Assembly (NCBI RefSeq): GCF_024181225.1
Contig: NZ_CP051198.1
Location: forward strand, 496,001 to 560,000
Reading direction: 5' to 3'
From: Treponema sp. OMZ 787
GTDB lineage: Bacteria > Spirochaetota > Spirochaetia > Treponematales > Treponemataceae
DNA length: 64,000 nucleotides
Notes under the pieces: generated by a model
What the model was told of the DNA's origin: nothing
Database searches by the model: none
What the model saw: the letters and a program-made list of their open reading frames with translations, nothing else
Translations under genes and position numbers: made by a program
In this document: positions 8,547 to 17,203 of the stretch, in pieces
Position numbering within the stretch: position 1 is the stretch's first letter
How the letters are laid out: the number at the start of each line of letters is the position of its first letter

Positions 8547-8583
8547 AACCTGACAACAAGGCTAAAGTCCTTTTTGTCAGGTT
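8547..8583 (+). terminator. Hairpin after the DUF3298-like gene
   Basis: A perfect 10-bp stem, AACCTGACAA / TTGTCAGGTT (8547-8556, 8574-8583), with a further AAGG/CCTT pairing possible inside the loop. No T-run follows. Confidence 0.6.
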
Positions 8584-8645
8584 GAAGCGGGTATTGGACG
8601 ATTTTTATTGCAGCACAACTAAATTGCTATTAATTAAAATAATAA

Positions 8646-9451
8646 TTAATTATACATAATACCAAAATAATCCAAACATTGTTTCATTAAATCCTGTCCG
8701 GTAAGACATGTATCTCTTAAATAACCTCTTTCATTTTTCCAATTTTTAATTCCTCTGTAATAGTAAATTTTTAGTTCTTCAGTAATTATGAAAGGGACGA
8801 TATTATGTTTAAGACATTCCTTAAACATTATTAATCTTCCAATACGGCCGTTACCGTCTTGGAATGGATGAATAGCTTCAAATCGGACATGAAAATCTAG
8901 CACATCATCAAAAGTGATTTTGGCTTTTGAATTGTATTCCGTTAATAAGGTTTTCATCTCTGATGCAACATCAGAAGGTTTTGTAGTTTCATCGCCGCCC
9001 GCTTCATTTTCCAGCATTTTATAATCCCCAACCTTAAACCATGATTTCCGGCTGTCAGTTGTGCCGTACTTTAGAATATAATGAAGCTGTTTTATACATC
9101 AGTAACGCCAAGAGTTCTCGTTTCAAAAATAAATCGAGTTTGGTCATGTGTAAGTTTTGAACCTTCAATGTGATTTGAGTTATAAGTAAGGTCAATCTGA
9201 ATTTTGTGATAAATTCCGCCTTTCAATCCGGCATCCTTTTCACGTTTAAGAAACGATAAAAGAGTATCCTGTTTTGCTGTATGACGAGTTTTTCGGCGAG
9301 GTTTTTTTGCATCAGAAGGGATTTTCCATGTTTTACCTTCTAAAAGAGCTCCAATAATTCTACCCTGCAAACAGTAATTTCTTACACTCCGTTCGCTGAT
9401 TTGCCAGCGTTTTGCAGTATCTTTAGCAGATATGTATCTTATCTTATTCAT
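8646..9451 (-). pseudogene. Fic family adenylyltransferase with N-terminal HTH, frameshifted and internally deleted
   Basis: The 5' part (9451 down to 9092) encodes a helix-turn-helix (ISAKDTAKRWQISERSVRNY) and the Fic inhibitory-helix motif SNHIEG, i.e. (S/T)xxxE(G/N). The 3' part (9017 down to 8646) holds the intact catalytic loop HPFQDGNGRIGR. Between them, the third frame still reads LHYILKYGTTDSRKSWFKVGDYK directly into the 3' part. The break is therefore a frameshift plus loss of roughly 35 codons just after ETRTLGVTD. Fic proteins AMPylate target proteins. ATG 9451 follows TATAAT by 6 nt and lacks a ribosome site. An unbroken version would be about 300 residues. Confidence 0.85.
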
Positions 9452-9559
9452 AGGTATATTATAACACATTATCGGCAATATATAAAGCGGATTTATGTAT
9501 TTAAATTCAATTTTATTTTGCCGACAATAAAAAGGTTCATTCGCTATTATCATTTTCAT

Positions 9560-9900
9560 TTGGAAATAATTCTAAAGTAATATCTTTGGTGAAGGTACAA
9601 TACTTTTGTTCACAAATATTGCATTACCCCATTCTGAACCATTATTTTTTGAACCGGCGTTTTTTGATGTATGACTTTCTGTCCAAAAATATTAACATTT
9701 AATTCTGTTTCATCAATTGACTTTTAAATTTACACCAATACTCTGCAGCCATTAAATTCCAAGTAGCCATCTTCATTTTTCCTCCATCATATGATGATAT
9801 GTAATTTACAACTATTACCTAACTGCTAGGCTCTGTGTAGTTAAACTAACACATATTGTACGGCTCGTTTAAAATTACAAGCCGTACAAATTGTTAAAAC
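9560..9900. other. Intergenic region with degenerate coding remains
   Basis: No intact gene is seen. On the minus strand a good ribosome site (GGAGGAAAA) precedes ATG at about 9777, which opens a frame starting MKMATWNLMAAEYWC that stops after about 25 codons. Fragments in other frames (NNGSEWGNAIFVNKSI) follow. The start resembles endonuclease/exonuclease/phosphatase-family proteins (MKIATWN), so it may be the wreck of such a gene. This is weak. Confidence 0.35.
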
Positions 9901-11235
9901 TTATTTTGCTCCCAATGCAGCCATTGTTATATAATTATACGGTTTATTGAAGTGGGGTAAAAAGAAGATGTCCAAGAGTTTAAGTTTATCAATAGTAAGT
10001 TTTTCTTGGATTGCAAGGGAGAACATGTGGATGCCCATAGACATATCATAGGTTGAAGCCATTTGAGCTCCTATTATAACCCTTGTTTTTTTGTCGTATA
10101 CGATTCTCAATTTTACGGGCGGATTATCGTGTTCCATAAATTCGGGGCGCTGCAAGTCTTCAAAGTCGGTAAAGTCAAAGTCAAGGCCGAGTTTTTTTGC
10201 ACGCTCTACAGTAACACCGCTTGATACCATCTTCAAATCATAGATATTGATCCCGTTAGAACCTTGAACGCCGATGCTTTCTAAGGGTACGCCTGCTGCG
10301 TTATGGGCGGCTACAATTCCGCTTCTTACTGCGTTTGTTGCAAGGGCAATGTAGGATTTTTCTCCTAAAGAATTATCGAAAACGGTTGCGCAGTCCCCTA
10401 TGGCGTAAACATCCTTTATGCTTGTTTCTTGTTTTAGGTTGACCGAATAAGCTCCGTTTTTAAAGGTTTCAAGCCTATCCTTTCCGAGGTCGGTGTTGGG
10501 TCTAAACCCGATGCAGACCACTACCATATCGGCCGGATATTCTCCCTTATCGGTAACAACGGCTTCTACCTTTGAGGTTCCCTTAATCTCTTGAACGAGT
10601 TGGTTATAAGCAAGTTTTATTCCGTGATCGCTTAGATTTTTATCCATCAAATCGGTAAAGGGCTTATCGTAATAGTTGGAAAGACTTGAGGGCATTGCAT
10701 CAATGAGGACTACATTTTTTTGATGGCGTTGGAAGGCTTCGGCAAGTTCTACACCGATGTAGCCGGCTCCTACTACAGCAATATTTTTGATTTCGGGATT
10801 TTTTAGTTTGTCGATAACCTCTTGGGCGTTTTGAAAAATCTTTACCTGCTGAACATTTTCCAAGTCCATGCCCTTAATCTTAGGCATTATGGGAATTGAA
10901 CCTGTTGCAAGGATTAATTTATCGTAGGATTCTTCAATCGGCTGTGAGCCCTTTACCGTTCCGTATACGATTTTTTTATCGAAGTCGATTCGGGTAATAT
11001 CGGCTTCCATTGTAACCTTAGCTCCCTTTGCTTCCAGTTTTTCCTTATTGGAATAAAAGAGACCTTCTGAGCCCCTGATTTGATTTCCTATCCAAAGGGC
11101 CATTCCGCAGCCTAAAAAGCTGATATTGGTGTTTTTGTCAAAAACAACTACTTCATTTTCTTTTGAAAGATCCGTTAAAAAATTAATGGCCGATGTTCCC
11201 GCATGATTGGCACCTACCACTACAATTTTGCTCAT
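9901..11235 (-). CDS. nox: FAD-dependent NADH oxidase (H2O-forming type)
   Basis: The 444-residue product has the N-terminal FAD-binding motif [11 protein letters not shown], the redox-active single cysteine in [10 protein letters not shown] (about residue 43), a central NAD-binding motif [15 protein letters not shown] (about 155) and the second FAD motif YAIGDC (about 275). This is the pattern of peroxide-reductase-like Nox and CoA-disulfide reductases. It should reduce O2 to water with NADH in the cytoplasm, giving oxygen tolerance and NAD+ recycling in an anaerobe. A strong AAGGAG lies 5 nt before the ATG. The gene stands alone. Specificity for O2 versus CoA disulfide cannot be read from sequence alone. 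Confidence 0.9.
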   Translation of the reverse strand: MSKIVVVGANHAGTSAINFLTDLSKENEVVVFDKNTNISFLGCGMALWIGNQIRGSEGLFYSNKEKLEAKGAKVTMEADITRIDFDKKIVYGTVKGSQPIEESYDKLILATGSIPIMPKIKGMDLENVQQVKIFQNAQEVIDKLKNPEIKNIAVVGAGYIGVELAEAFQRHQKNVVLIDAMPSSLSNYYDKPFTDLMDKNLSDHGIKLAYNQLVQEIKGTSKVEAVVTDKGEYPADMVVVCIGFRPNTDLGKDRLETFKNGAYSVNLKQETSIKDVYAIGDCATVFDNSLGEKSYIALATNAVRSGIVAAHNAAGVPLESIGVQGSNGINIYDLKMVSSGVTVERAKKLGLDFDFTDFEDLQRPEFMEHDNPPVKLRIVYDKKTRVIIGAQMASTYDMSMGIHMFSLAIQEKLTIDKLKLLDIFFLPHFNKPYNYITMAALGAK

Positions 11236-11342
11236 CTTAGCTCCTTTGCTGCCTTAAAATGCAGCCCTTATATTTTACACATAAATTCTTATTTAGTATA
11301 GGGTGCAGATTGTATTGTAAAAACTACTCCATGTGAGTATAT

Positions 11343-11372
11343 ACAAAAAAAGACCCGCTTTCGCGGGTCTTT
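11343..11372 (-). terminator. Strong intrinsic terminator of the 47-residue gene
   Basis: A 10-bp stem AAAGACCCGC / GCGGGTCTTT (11349-11358, 11363-11372) with a TTTC loop. On the minus strand it is followed by a run of T residues. Confidence 0.88.
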
Positions 11373-11429
11373 AGTTTTATGGATAAATCTTTACCTAAAG
11401 ATTTTATAGCCTAAACAATTTTTACAAAA

Positions 11430-11573
11430 TTATATTGTAAAGTAGCTGTTTCCTAAATTTGACTTCCAAACAAGGACTTGCTCGCGGATTTTTTCCTGCG
11501 GGGTTAAAATTTCAGATTTTTGAGGGATTCCGTTTCTTCTGTTTGACTTAATAAGTTTAAATAATGTTTTCAT
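11430..11573 (-). CDS. Small basic protein, 47 residues, function unknown
   Basis: No family is recognised. The product begins MKTLFKLIKSNRRNGIPQ and ends NLGNSYFTI. It is soluble, basic in its N-terminal half and has no cysteine or membrane segment. The gene has everything expected of a real unit: a near-consensus promoter (11623-11651), AAGGAG 6 nt before ATG 11573, and an intrinsic terminator 58 nt after the stop. A longer frame reaching 11651 would start inside the promoter and is rejected. Alternatives are a small regulatory or ribosome-associated protein, or an RNA with a fortuitous frame. Confidence 0.7.
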   Translation of the reverse strand: MKTLFKLIKSNRRNGIPQKSEILTPQEKIREQVLVWKSNLGNSYFTI

Positions 11574-11622
11574 CTTTTTCTCCTTAAAGACATTGTCAGT
11601 TTCATCTGCTCTTGATGTATCT

Positions 11623-11651
11623 AATATACATAAAAGCAAAAAAGAAGTCAA
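11623..11651 (-). promoter_or_regulatory. Sigma-70 promoter of the 47-residue gene
   Basis: On the minus strand: TTGACT (11651-11646), 17 nt, TATATT (11628-11623). Confidence 0.82.
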
Positions 11652-11741
11652 GTGAATTTAAAAGAATTATATGTATTTTTATGTAAAATTAAAGAAATGA
11701 TTGCGATAATTTACGGTTTAATGCGGTAAACTCTAAAAACT

Positions 11742-12713
11742 CTAACTCCAATCTCCTGCAAAAATAACTTCAGGTTCAAGTAAAAAGCCTGTTTTATCTT
11801 TTACAGTTTCTTGAACCTTCTCTATCAAAATTTTCACATCTGAAGCAGAGGCTCCATCCTTGTTAATTATAAAATTCCCATGCCATGGAGCGACCTGAGC
11901 CCCGCCTTCGCAAAGGCCTTTTAAGCCTGCATCCTCTATCAGCTTGCCGCTGGGCACCCCAAAGGTCCGATTATTTTTAAATGTGCTTCCTGCAGAAGGA
12001 GCCTTAAAATGCCCCTTTGAAATTCTATCTTGAATTTTTTCCTCGGTTTTTGAAGTAATTTCTTCTTTTATTCCATATGTCAGAGTAAAAACGGCTGAAA
12101 GCACTATTTTTCTATCTTTTGTAATTTCGGTACTTATGGAACTAGGCTGAAAAGGCGAAACCTTGTAGTCCCAATCCGCAGCCTTGTATTCATATTCTTC
12201 AAAGCGGGTTTTTTCATCATCTTCTAAGATATATTTTACCGATTTTACCCTATCCGAAATTGAAACATTATAACAGCGGGCATTCATAAATAAGGCTCCG
12301 CCTACAGTTCCGGGAAGGCCGCCAAAAGCATGCAAGCCCGAAACGGAATTGTTTGCGGCCCATTTTGTTAGATCATCAATCAAAACTCCGGCCCCGGCTC
12401 TTACAAAAATCTTGCCTTGGGATTCGCTTACAATTTCTATCTTGTTTAAGTTTTTTAGACTTATTAAAACGCCCTTAAACCCCTTATCCGAGACAAGAAT
12501 ATTTGTTCCGCCTCCGATTAAAGAGGCCGGAATCTTATTTTTACTAAGGAAAATCAGGGCTTCTTTTAAATTTTCTTCAGTTTTCGGAAAAAAAACTGCC
12601 TCTGCCGAGCCCCCGATCTTATATGATGTAAGGGGTTTTATAGGTTTATCGAATTCTATAGTTCCCTCTTGAAATAAAGGGGTATTATGAAGTATACTAA
12701 ATAGATTATTCAT
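11742..12713 (-). CDS. murB: UDP-N-acetylenolpyruvoylglucosamine reductase
   Basis: The 323-residue product has the FAD-binding block SLIGGGTNILVSD (about residue 65), GLHAFGGLPGTVGGA (about 125), the catalytic serine region APSAGSTFKNN (about 240) and the C-terminal glutamate in LEPEVIF. It reduces UDP-GlcNAc-enolpyruvate to UDP-MurNAc with NADPH, the second committed step of peptidoglycan synthesis, in the cytoplasm. No Shine-Dalgarno sequence precedes the ATG; a TATACT -10 box lies 8 nt upstream, so the mRNA is probably leaderless. It is divergent from cysS. Confidence 0.96.
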   Translation of the reverse strand: MNNLFSILHNTPLFQEGTIEFDKPIKPLTSYKIGGSAEAVFFPKTEENLKEALIFLSKNKIPASLIGGGTNILVSDKGFKGVLISLKNLNKIEIVSESQGKIFVRAGAGVLIDDLTKWAANNSVSGLHAFGGLPGTVGGALFMNARCYNVSISDRVKSVKYILEDDEKTRFEEYEYKAADWDYKVSPFQPSSISTEITKDRKIVLSAVFTLTYGIKEEITSKTEEKIQDRISKGHFKAPSAGSTFKNNRTFGVPSGKLIEDAGLKGLCEGGAQVAPWHGNFIINKDGASASDVKILIEKVQETVKDKTGFLLEPEVIFAGDWS

Positions 12714-12721
12714 TAAATGTC

Positions 12722-12751
12722 AGTATACTTTATTATGTATTGAAATAGCAA
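12722..12751 (-). promoter_or_regulatory. Promoter of murB, near-leaderless
   Basis: On the minus strand: TTGCTA (12751-12746), 18 nt, TATACT (12727-12722). The -10 box ends 8 nt before the ATG. Confidence 0.55.
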
Positions 12752-12773
12752 GTGATATGGAAGGAGACTAGGT

Positions 12774-14252
12774 ATGAGTTTAAAATTGTATAATACTCTG
12801 GGTAACAAAAAAGAAGAATTTGTTCCCATCCATGAAGGCAAGGCCGGTGTTTACGGCTGCGGACCTACCGTTTATGACTATGCACATATAGGAAACTTAC
12901 GCACCTATGTTTTTCAAGATATCCTTGTTAAAACCTTGAGATTTTTAGGTTATGATGTTACCCATGTTATGAATATAACCGATGTAGGCCACCTTACTGA
13001 TGATGAAGATTCGGGCGAGGACAAGATGGTAAAATCTGCAGAAGAACGAGGTAAGTCGGTTCTTGAAATTGCAGAATTTTATACCAAGGCCTTTTTTAAT
13101 GATACTGAAAGACTGAATATTGAAAGGCCTGGTATTGTCTGCAAGGCTACCGAGCATATAAACGAAATGATAGAGCTTATAAAAAGAATCGAAGCAAACG
13201 GCCACACATACATGGCCGGAGGAAACCTCTACTATGATATTTCTACCTTCCCCAGTTACGGTGAGCTGGCCAACATAAAACTTGAAGATCTTAAAGCCGG
13301 AGCCCGTATCGAAATAGATAAAAATAAACGCAACCCCCATGACTTTGTTCTTTGGTTTACAAAGAGCAAGTTTGAAAATCAAGCCCTTGTTTGGGATTCG
13401 CCTTGGGGACGAGGCTATCCCGGCTGGCATATTGAATGCTCTGCCATGAGTATGAAGTACTTAGGAGAGCAAATAGATATCCACAAGGGCGGGATCGATC
13501 ATATAAGGGTGCATCACACCAACGAAATAGCTCAGTCCGAGGGAGCTACGGGGAAAAAATGGGTAAAGTATTGGCTGCACAACGAATTCCTTGTTATGAA
13601 CAAGGGTAAGATGTCCAAGTCTGCCGGTTCCTTTATCATTTTGGAAGATGTTATCAAAAAAGGTTTTTCTCCCCTTGATTACCGTTTCTTACTTTTGGGC
13701 GGGCATTACCGAAGCCAGCTTACCTTTTCATGGGAGGCTATGGAAACGGCAAAAAACGGCAGAAAAAACTTGAATATGAGGGTATCTAAACTGATGGAAG
13801 GTTTATCCGAAGCAGAGGTCAAGGATTATATAGCCTTAACGGAATCCGTTGATCTAAAAACTGCAAAGGAAAAAATTACCAATCAGATAGTATGCGGCTA
13901 TTTTGATGATTTTACGGCCGCCATGGAAGATGACTTATCCACTCCAAAAGCTCTATCGGAACTACAGCTTTTGATAAAGGAAAAGGATATTCCGCAAAAG
14001 GATGTTTTAACGGCTCTTGCTGTTATGGATTCGGTTTTAGGTATCAAACTGATTGAAGAGGCTTTTAACATTCTTAACCATAAACATTCTCTTGAGATAG
14101 ATGAGGCTGAAATTATCAAGCTCATTGAAGAGAGAACTTCGGCAAAACTTGACAAAAACTATAAACTGGCTGATGAAATTCGGGATAAGCTGAGGGGCAT
14201 GGGTATAATCCTTGAAGATCAGGCCGGGAAAACAACGTGGAAAAAATTATAA
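12774..14252 (+). CDS. cysS: Cysteinyl-tRNA synthetase
   Basis: The 492-residue class I synthetase has the HIGH-equivalent YDYAHIGNLRTYVF near residue 35, the first zinc cysteine in YGCGPT (about 28), GWHIECSAMSMKYLG (about 220) with the second zinc cysteine, HxxE (HTNEIAQSE), and the KMSKS loop near residue 280. It charges tRNA-Cys. Length is normal. AAGGAG lies before the ATG. It is followed 44 nt later by the ECF sigma gene, possibly in the same transcript. Confidence 0.97.
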   Translation: MSLKLYNTLGNKKEEFVPIHEGKAGVYGCGPTVYDYAHIGNLRTYVFQDILVKTLRFLGYDVTHVMNITDVGHLTDDEDSGEDKMVKSAEERGKSVLEIAEFYTKAFFNDTERLNIERPGIVCKATEHINEMIELIKRIEANGHTYMAGGNLYYDISTFPSYGELANIKLEDLKAGARIEIDKNKRNPHDFVLWFTKSKFENQALVWDSPWGRGYPGWHIECSAMSMKYLGEQIDIHKGGIDHIRVHHTNEIAQSEGATGKKWVKYWLHNEFLVMNKGKMSKSAGSFIILEDVIKKGFSPLDYRFLLLGGHYRSQLTFSWEAMETAKNGRKNLNMRVSKLMEGLSEAEVKDYIALTESVDLKTAKEKITNQIVCGYFDDFTAAMEDDLSTPKALSELQLLIKEKDIPQKDVLTALAVMDSVLGIKLIEEAFNILNHKHSLEIDEAEIIKLIEERTSAKLDKNYKLADEIRDKLRGMGIILEDQAGKTTWKKL

Positions 14253-14296
14253 ATTAAATGATTTTTTAATAAAACTGTAACGTCTTGGAGTTCAGA

Positions 14297-14839
14297 ATGT
14301 TTAAGGAGAAAGGTGTTTTGAGGGCAACATCAGATGAAGACTTTAGATCTATGTATGAATCCCTCATGCCCGTTATTTATAAAGTAGCTTACAATATAGT
14401 CAGAGAAGGGGACATAGCAGAGGATATATGCCATGATTCTTTGATCAAAATGACCGAAAAAAAGATGGAATTTCCGTCTATGGATGATGCTAAGTATTGG
14501 CTGATTAGGGTTACACGAAATGCATCTCTTAACCATGTAAAAAGGTGCGGTCGGGAGCGAAAGGCTTATGCTAAAGCATTAAAGGAAGATACTCGAAAGG
14601 TCGATACTGGAGAAGAGATAGTCTTGAAGCAGGAATCTATAAACTCTGTTCAAGCTGCTCTTGAAAAATTGCCTAAAAACTTGAGGGCTGTTTTACAGCT
14701 AAAAGAATACGGCAGTTTGAATTATAAGGAGATAGGGAGTATCCTCGGAATAAGTGAAGGTAACGTGAAGGTTCGAGTTTTTAGAGCTCGAGAACAATTA
14801 GCGAAACATATAGGAGAAAGCGATGTCTACATGCCCTGA
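14297..14839 (+). CDS. ECF-type RNA polymerase sigma factor
   Basis: Region 2 is seen at about residues 15-85 (YESLMPVIYKVAYNIV, EDICHDSLIKM) and region 4 at about 120-170 (LEKLPKNLRAVLQLKEYGSLNYKEIGSILGISEGNVKVRVFRAREQL), with no region 1 or 3. ATG 14297 with GGAG at 14287-14290 is preferred to the TTG at 14285. It overlaps the downstream anti-sigma gene by 17 nt, the classic sigma/anti-sigma arrangement. Its regulon probably concerns the envelope, given the membrane anti-sigma and the transglutaminase-fold protein that follow. Confidence 0.9.
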   Translation: MFKEKGVLRATSDEDFRSMYESLMPVIYKVAYNIVREGDIAEDICHDSLIKMTEKKMEFPSMDDAKYWLIRVTRNASLNHVKRCGRERKAYAKALKEDTRKVDTGEEIVLKQESINSVQAALEKLPKNLRAVLQLKEYGSLNYKEIGSILGISEGNVKVRVFRAREQLAKHIGESDVYMP

Positions 14840-15503
14840 TAAAGATTTATATTCAGCTTATGTTGATGGAGAGTTACAATCCCCTTGGAAAGAACAAATA
14901 GAAGCTCACTTGGCTTCGTGTGAAAAATGTAGTATTGTTGCGGACTCATATAAAAAAATAAGTCTAAAGCTGTCTGAAAATTCTTTTCCTGAACTGGATC
15001 TTGACGGCTCTTTTCTTAAGCTTTATGCCAAAAGGCAGGATTGCTTAAAAAGAATGGAGATCAACAAGAACAAGCCGACAAGCTGGTTTTATAAATCGAA
15101 TAAGATACCAATTCCTGCCTTAGCAGCGGCTGCCTTGTTTCTTTTTGTTCTTACACCGGTTATTATGCTTAGTACCCGAAAAACCTTAGCTCCATCAGAC
15201 TCTGTTGCTGAAGGACAGCTTAAGCCTATTGACCACATCGTTAGTGATTTTAAACTAGGTAATGATTTAAAACCGGTAAATAAATTCAAGTTAAATGTGT
15301 CTAATGTTTTGGGTATAAATGAAGATGTTTTAATTTTTGAAGGTAAAAAGCAGGGAATCAATTTAAGCAAATATGCAAATTTATATTTACCCTCTTTAGG
15401 TAAAGAGGAATTTGATATATTAAATCAAAAAATAGAACCTGAGGCTTTATTTTTTAACACTCAAAAAACAACAACTCTTACTTCATTAAAAAATGGGCAA
15501 TAG
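14823..15503 (+). CDS. Membrane anti-sigma factor with zinc-finger (zf-HC2) domain
   Basis: The N-terminal 45 residues carry the zinc-binding anti-sigma motif (HLASCEKC, HxxxCxxC), followed by a linker. One transmembrane segment lies at about residues 97-118 (IPALAAAALFLFVLTPVIML) and an extracytoplasmic domain of about 110 residues follows. It should bind the sigma factor encoded just upstream and release it on an envelope signal. AGGAG at 14812 supports the start. It overlaps the next gene by 11 nt (the start ATGGGC... lies before its TAG), so the three genes are probably translationally coupled. Confidence 0.88.
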   Translation: MSTCPDKDLYSAYVDGELQSPWKEQIEAHLASCEKCSIVADSYKKISLKLSENSFPELDLDGSFLKLYAKRQDCLKRMEINKNKPTSWFYKSNKIPIPALAAAALFLFVLTPVIMLSTRKTLAPSDSVAEGQLKPIDHIVSDFKLGNDLKPVNKFKLNVSNVLGINEDVLIFEGKKQGINLSKYANLYLPSLGKEEFDILNQKIEPEALFFNTQKTTTLTSLKNGQ

Positions 15504-17172
15504 ATTTAGTTATTTATTTAGAAAGTTTTTTATTTTTAGATTTTTTGTATTTCTGCTTATATTTTGCGGTCTTGCGGCTTTTATTTTATATTTAAGTTCT
15601 CTGACATCCAAGTACCCTTTGATAAATAAAATTACACCTCCTATCGCTTCTGCCGGCGAAGAAATAATCATAGAAGGTTCTTATTTTGGGGACGAAATAG
15701 ACTCATCGTGGATTGAAATTGGAGATGCAATTATCCAAGCAGAAAATTGCAGTATTTGGACCGATACAAAAATCGTTTTTAAGTATCCTGAATATCAAAA
15801 CGGCGGCATAGTATATGTTGCCGTTCAAAACAAAAAATCTCAGCCGTCATTTATGGCTTCAGTTTCATCAATTCCCTTAATAAAAGAAAAGGCACATTCA
15901 GGCGGTATTCCTTCAATTATTGCTTTGGACAAGGATTTTGCCGAGGTCGGCAGTATCATAAAAATTTCAGGCGAAAATTTTGGAGAAACAAGAGGCAGCT
16001 CTCAAGTTTTGTTTGTTTCCGATTTTAATTCTTCAATGATTGAGCAAGTTGAAAAAAAAGAAGACATAGAAGCAGCCCGATGTTCAGACTATGACTATGA
16101 TTTTGTGCTTTGGTCAAACGAGGAGCTTCATGTAAGAGTTCCGGATGGAGCTGATTCGGGAATGCTTTTGGTTGTAACGGCATCCGGTGCCAGCAACTCT
16201 GTTCCATTTAGAGTAAAAAACAAGATAGGCACAAAAACCTACTCCAACAAAAAGAATTTTGCAGTTGCTGCTGAAGTCGATATTTCGAATGTCGAGGCTG
16301 CAGAAAAAAATTCTCTTTTTATAAAGGTTCCGCTGCCGATTCAATCCTATTCTCAAAGGGATGTTAAGGTCTTGTCGATTTTGCCGGCTCCCTTTGTTGC
16401 CGACTATCAGGGGGCTTCAATTCATCAATATGAAAATGTAAATTCTTCTACAAAAATTCACATACGGCAAGAGTACGGCCTAAACACCTATGAGGTAAAT
16501 ACAAGGATTAATCCGGTTAATGTAAGGGTAAACTCTCGGCAAAACAAGGCTATCTACGATAATTATGCCATAGCTACTGAGCTTATACCCTCTAATGATC
16601 CTGTCATTCAAAAGACCGCATCAGAAATTGTTCAAAATGAAAAAAATCCTTACAATAAGGCTAGACGCATATATAATTATTTATTGAAAAATGTAGACAT
16701 CATTCCGGCTTCTATATTGAATTCTGGGTCATTACCTGTGAATGCTTTGATAGAAAAAAAAGCCGATACCTATGATATAGCCATTTTGTTTGCAGCTCTT
16801 GCAAGGGCTGCCGGCATACCTGCACAACCGATTGCCGGTATTATAACTGATGTTTCACAAACTGTTTATCTTCACTGGTGGGCAGAGTTTTATTTGGAAG
16901 GCTTCGGATGGGTTCCTGTAGACTTGGGGTTGGCCAAGTCGGTTCCGTTTGATATGGGCGTTTCCCAAAGCGAAAACTGGTACTTCGGTAACTTAGATGC
17001 TTTTAGGGTTGCGTTTTCCCGCGGGGAAAATATTCAGTCTCCTATGGCTTCCAATAGTACAATGGTATCGAAAGAACGAAGTTATGCCTTTTATAACGGC
17101 TGGGAAGAATTTTCGGGTCTTACAAAATACAACTCCGTTTGGCGTACGCCGAATATAATAGCAATTTATTAA
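15493..17172 (+). CDS. Membrane-anchored IPT/TIG-repeat protein with transglutaminase-like domain lacking the catalytic cysteine
   Basis: One N-terminal membrane segment (about residues 12-34) anchors the protein. Two IPT/TIG-like Ig folds follow (PLINKITPPIASAGEEIIIEGSYFG; VGSIIKISGENFGE, ending near 250). A transglutaminase-core region follows at about 380-500 (NKARRIYNYLLKNVDI, ILFAALARAAGIPAQPIAG, HWWAEFYLEGFGWVPVD). The His and Asp of the triad are visible, but the G-x-C of the active site is replaced by ADTYD, i.e. Cys to Thr. It is therefore probably a non-enzymatic binding domain facing the periplasm. It is the third gene of the sigma/anti-sigma operon, so it may be the sensor or a target. 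Confidence 0.82.
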   Translation: MGNRFSYLFRKFFIFRFFVFLLIFCGLAAFILYLSSLTSKYPLINKITPPIASAGEEIIIEGSYFGDEIDSSWIEIGDAIIQAENCSIWTDTKIVFKYPEYQNGGIVYVAVQNKKSQPSFMASVSSIPLIKEKAHSGGIPSIIALDKDFAEVGSIIKISGENFGETRGSSQVLFVSDFNSSMIEQVEKKEDIEAARCSDYDYDFVLWSNEELHVRVPDGADSGMLLVVTASGASNSVPFRVKNKIGTKTYSNKKNFAVAAEVDISNVEAAEKNSLFIKVPLPIQSYSQRDVKVLSILPAPFVADYQGASIHQYENVNSSTKIHIRQEYGLNTYEVNTRINPVNVRVNSRQNKAIYDNYAIATELIPSNDPVIQKTASEIVQNEKNPYNKARRIYNYLLKNVDIIPASILNSGSLPVNALIEKKADTYDIAILFAALARAAGIPAQPIAGIITDVSQTVYLHWWAEFYLEGFGWVPVDLGLAKSVPFDMGVSQSENWYFGNLDAFRVAFSRGENIQSPMASNSTMVSKERSYAFYNGWEEFSGLTKYNSVWRTPNIIAIY

Positions 17173-17176
17173 GTTT

Positions 17177-17203
17177 AAAAGCCGCGTTGTAAAGGCGGCT
17201 TTT
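17177..17203 (+). terminator. Intrinsic terminator after the sigma/anti-sigma/transglutaminase operon
   Basis: Stem AAAAGCCGC / GCGGCTTTT (17177-17185, 17195-17203), followed by TTATCTTTT. It abuts the stop codon of convergent trkH. Confidence 0.85.

Noticed and set aside
9560-9800. Endonuclease/exonuclease/phosphatase pseudogene
   Set aside because: Only the MKMATWN start is suggestive; the rest cannot be aligned by eye, so it is listed as degenerate intergenic sequence.
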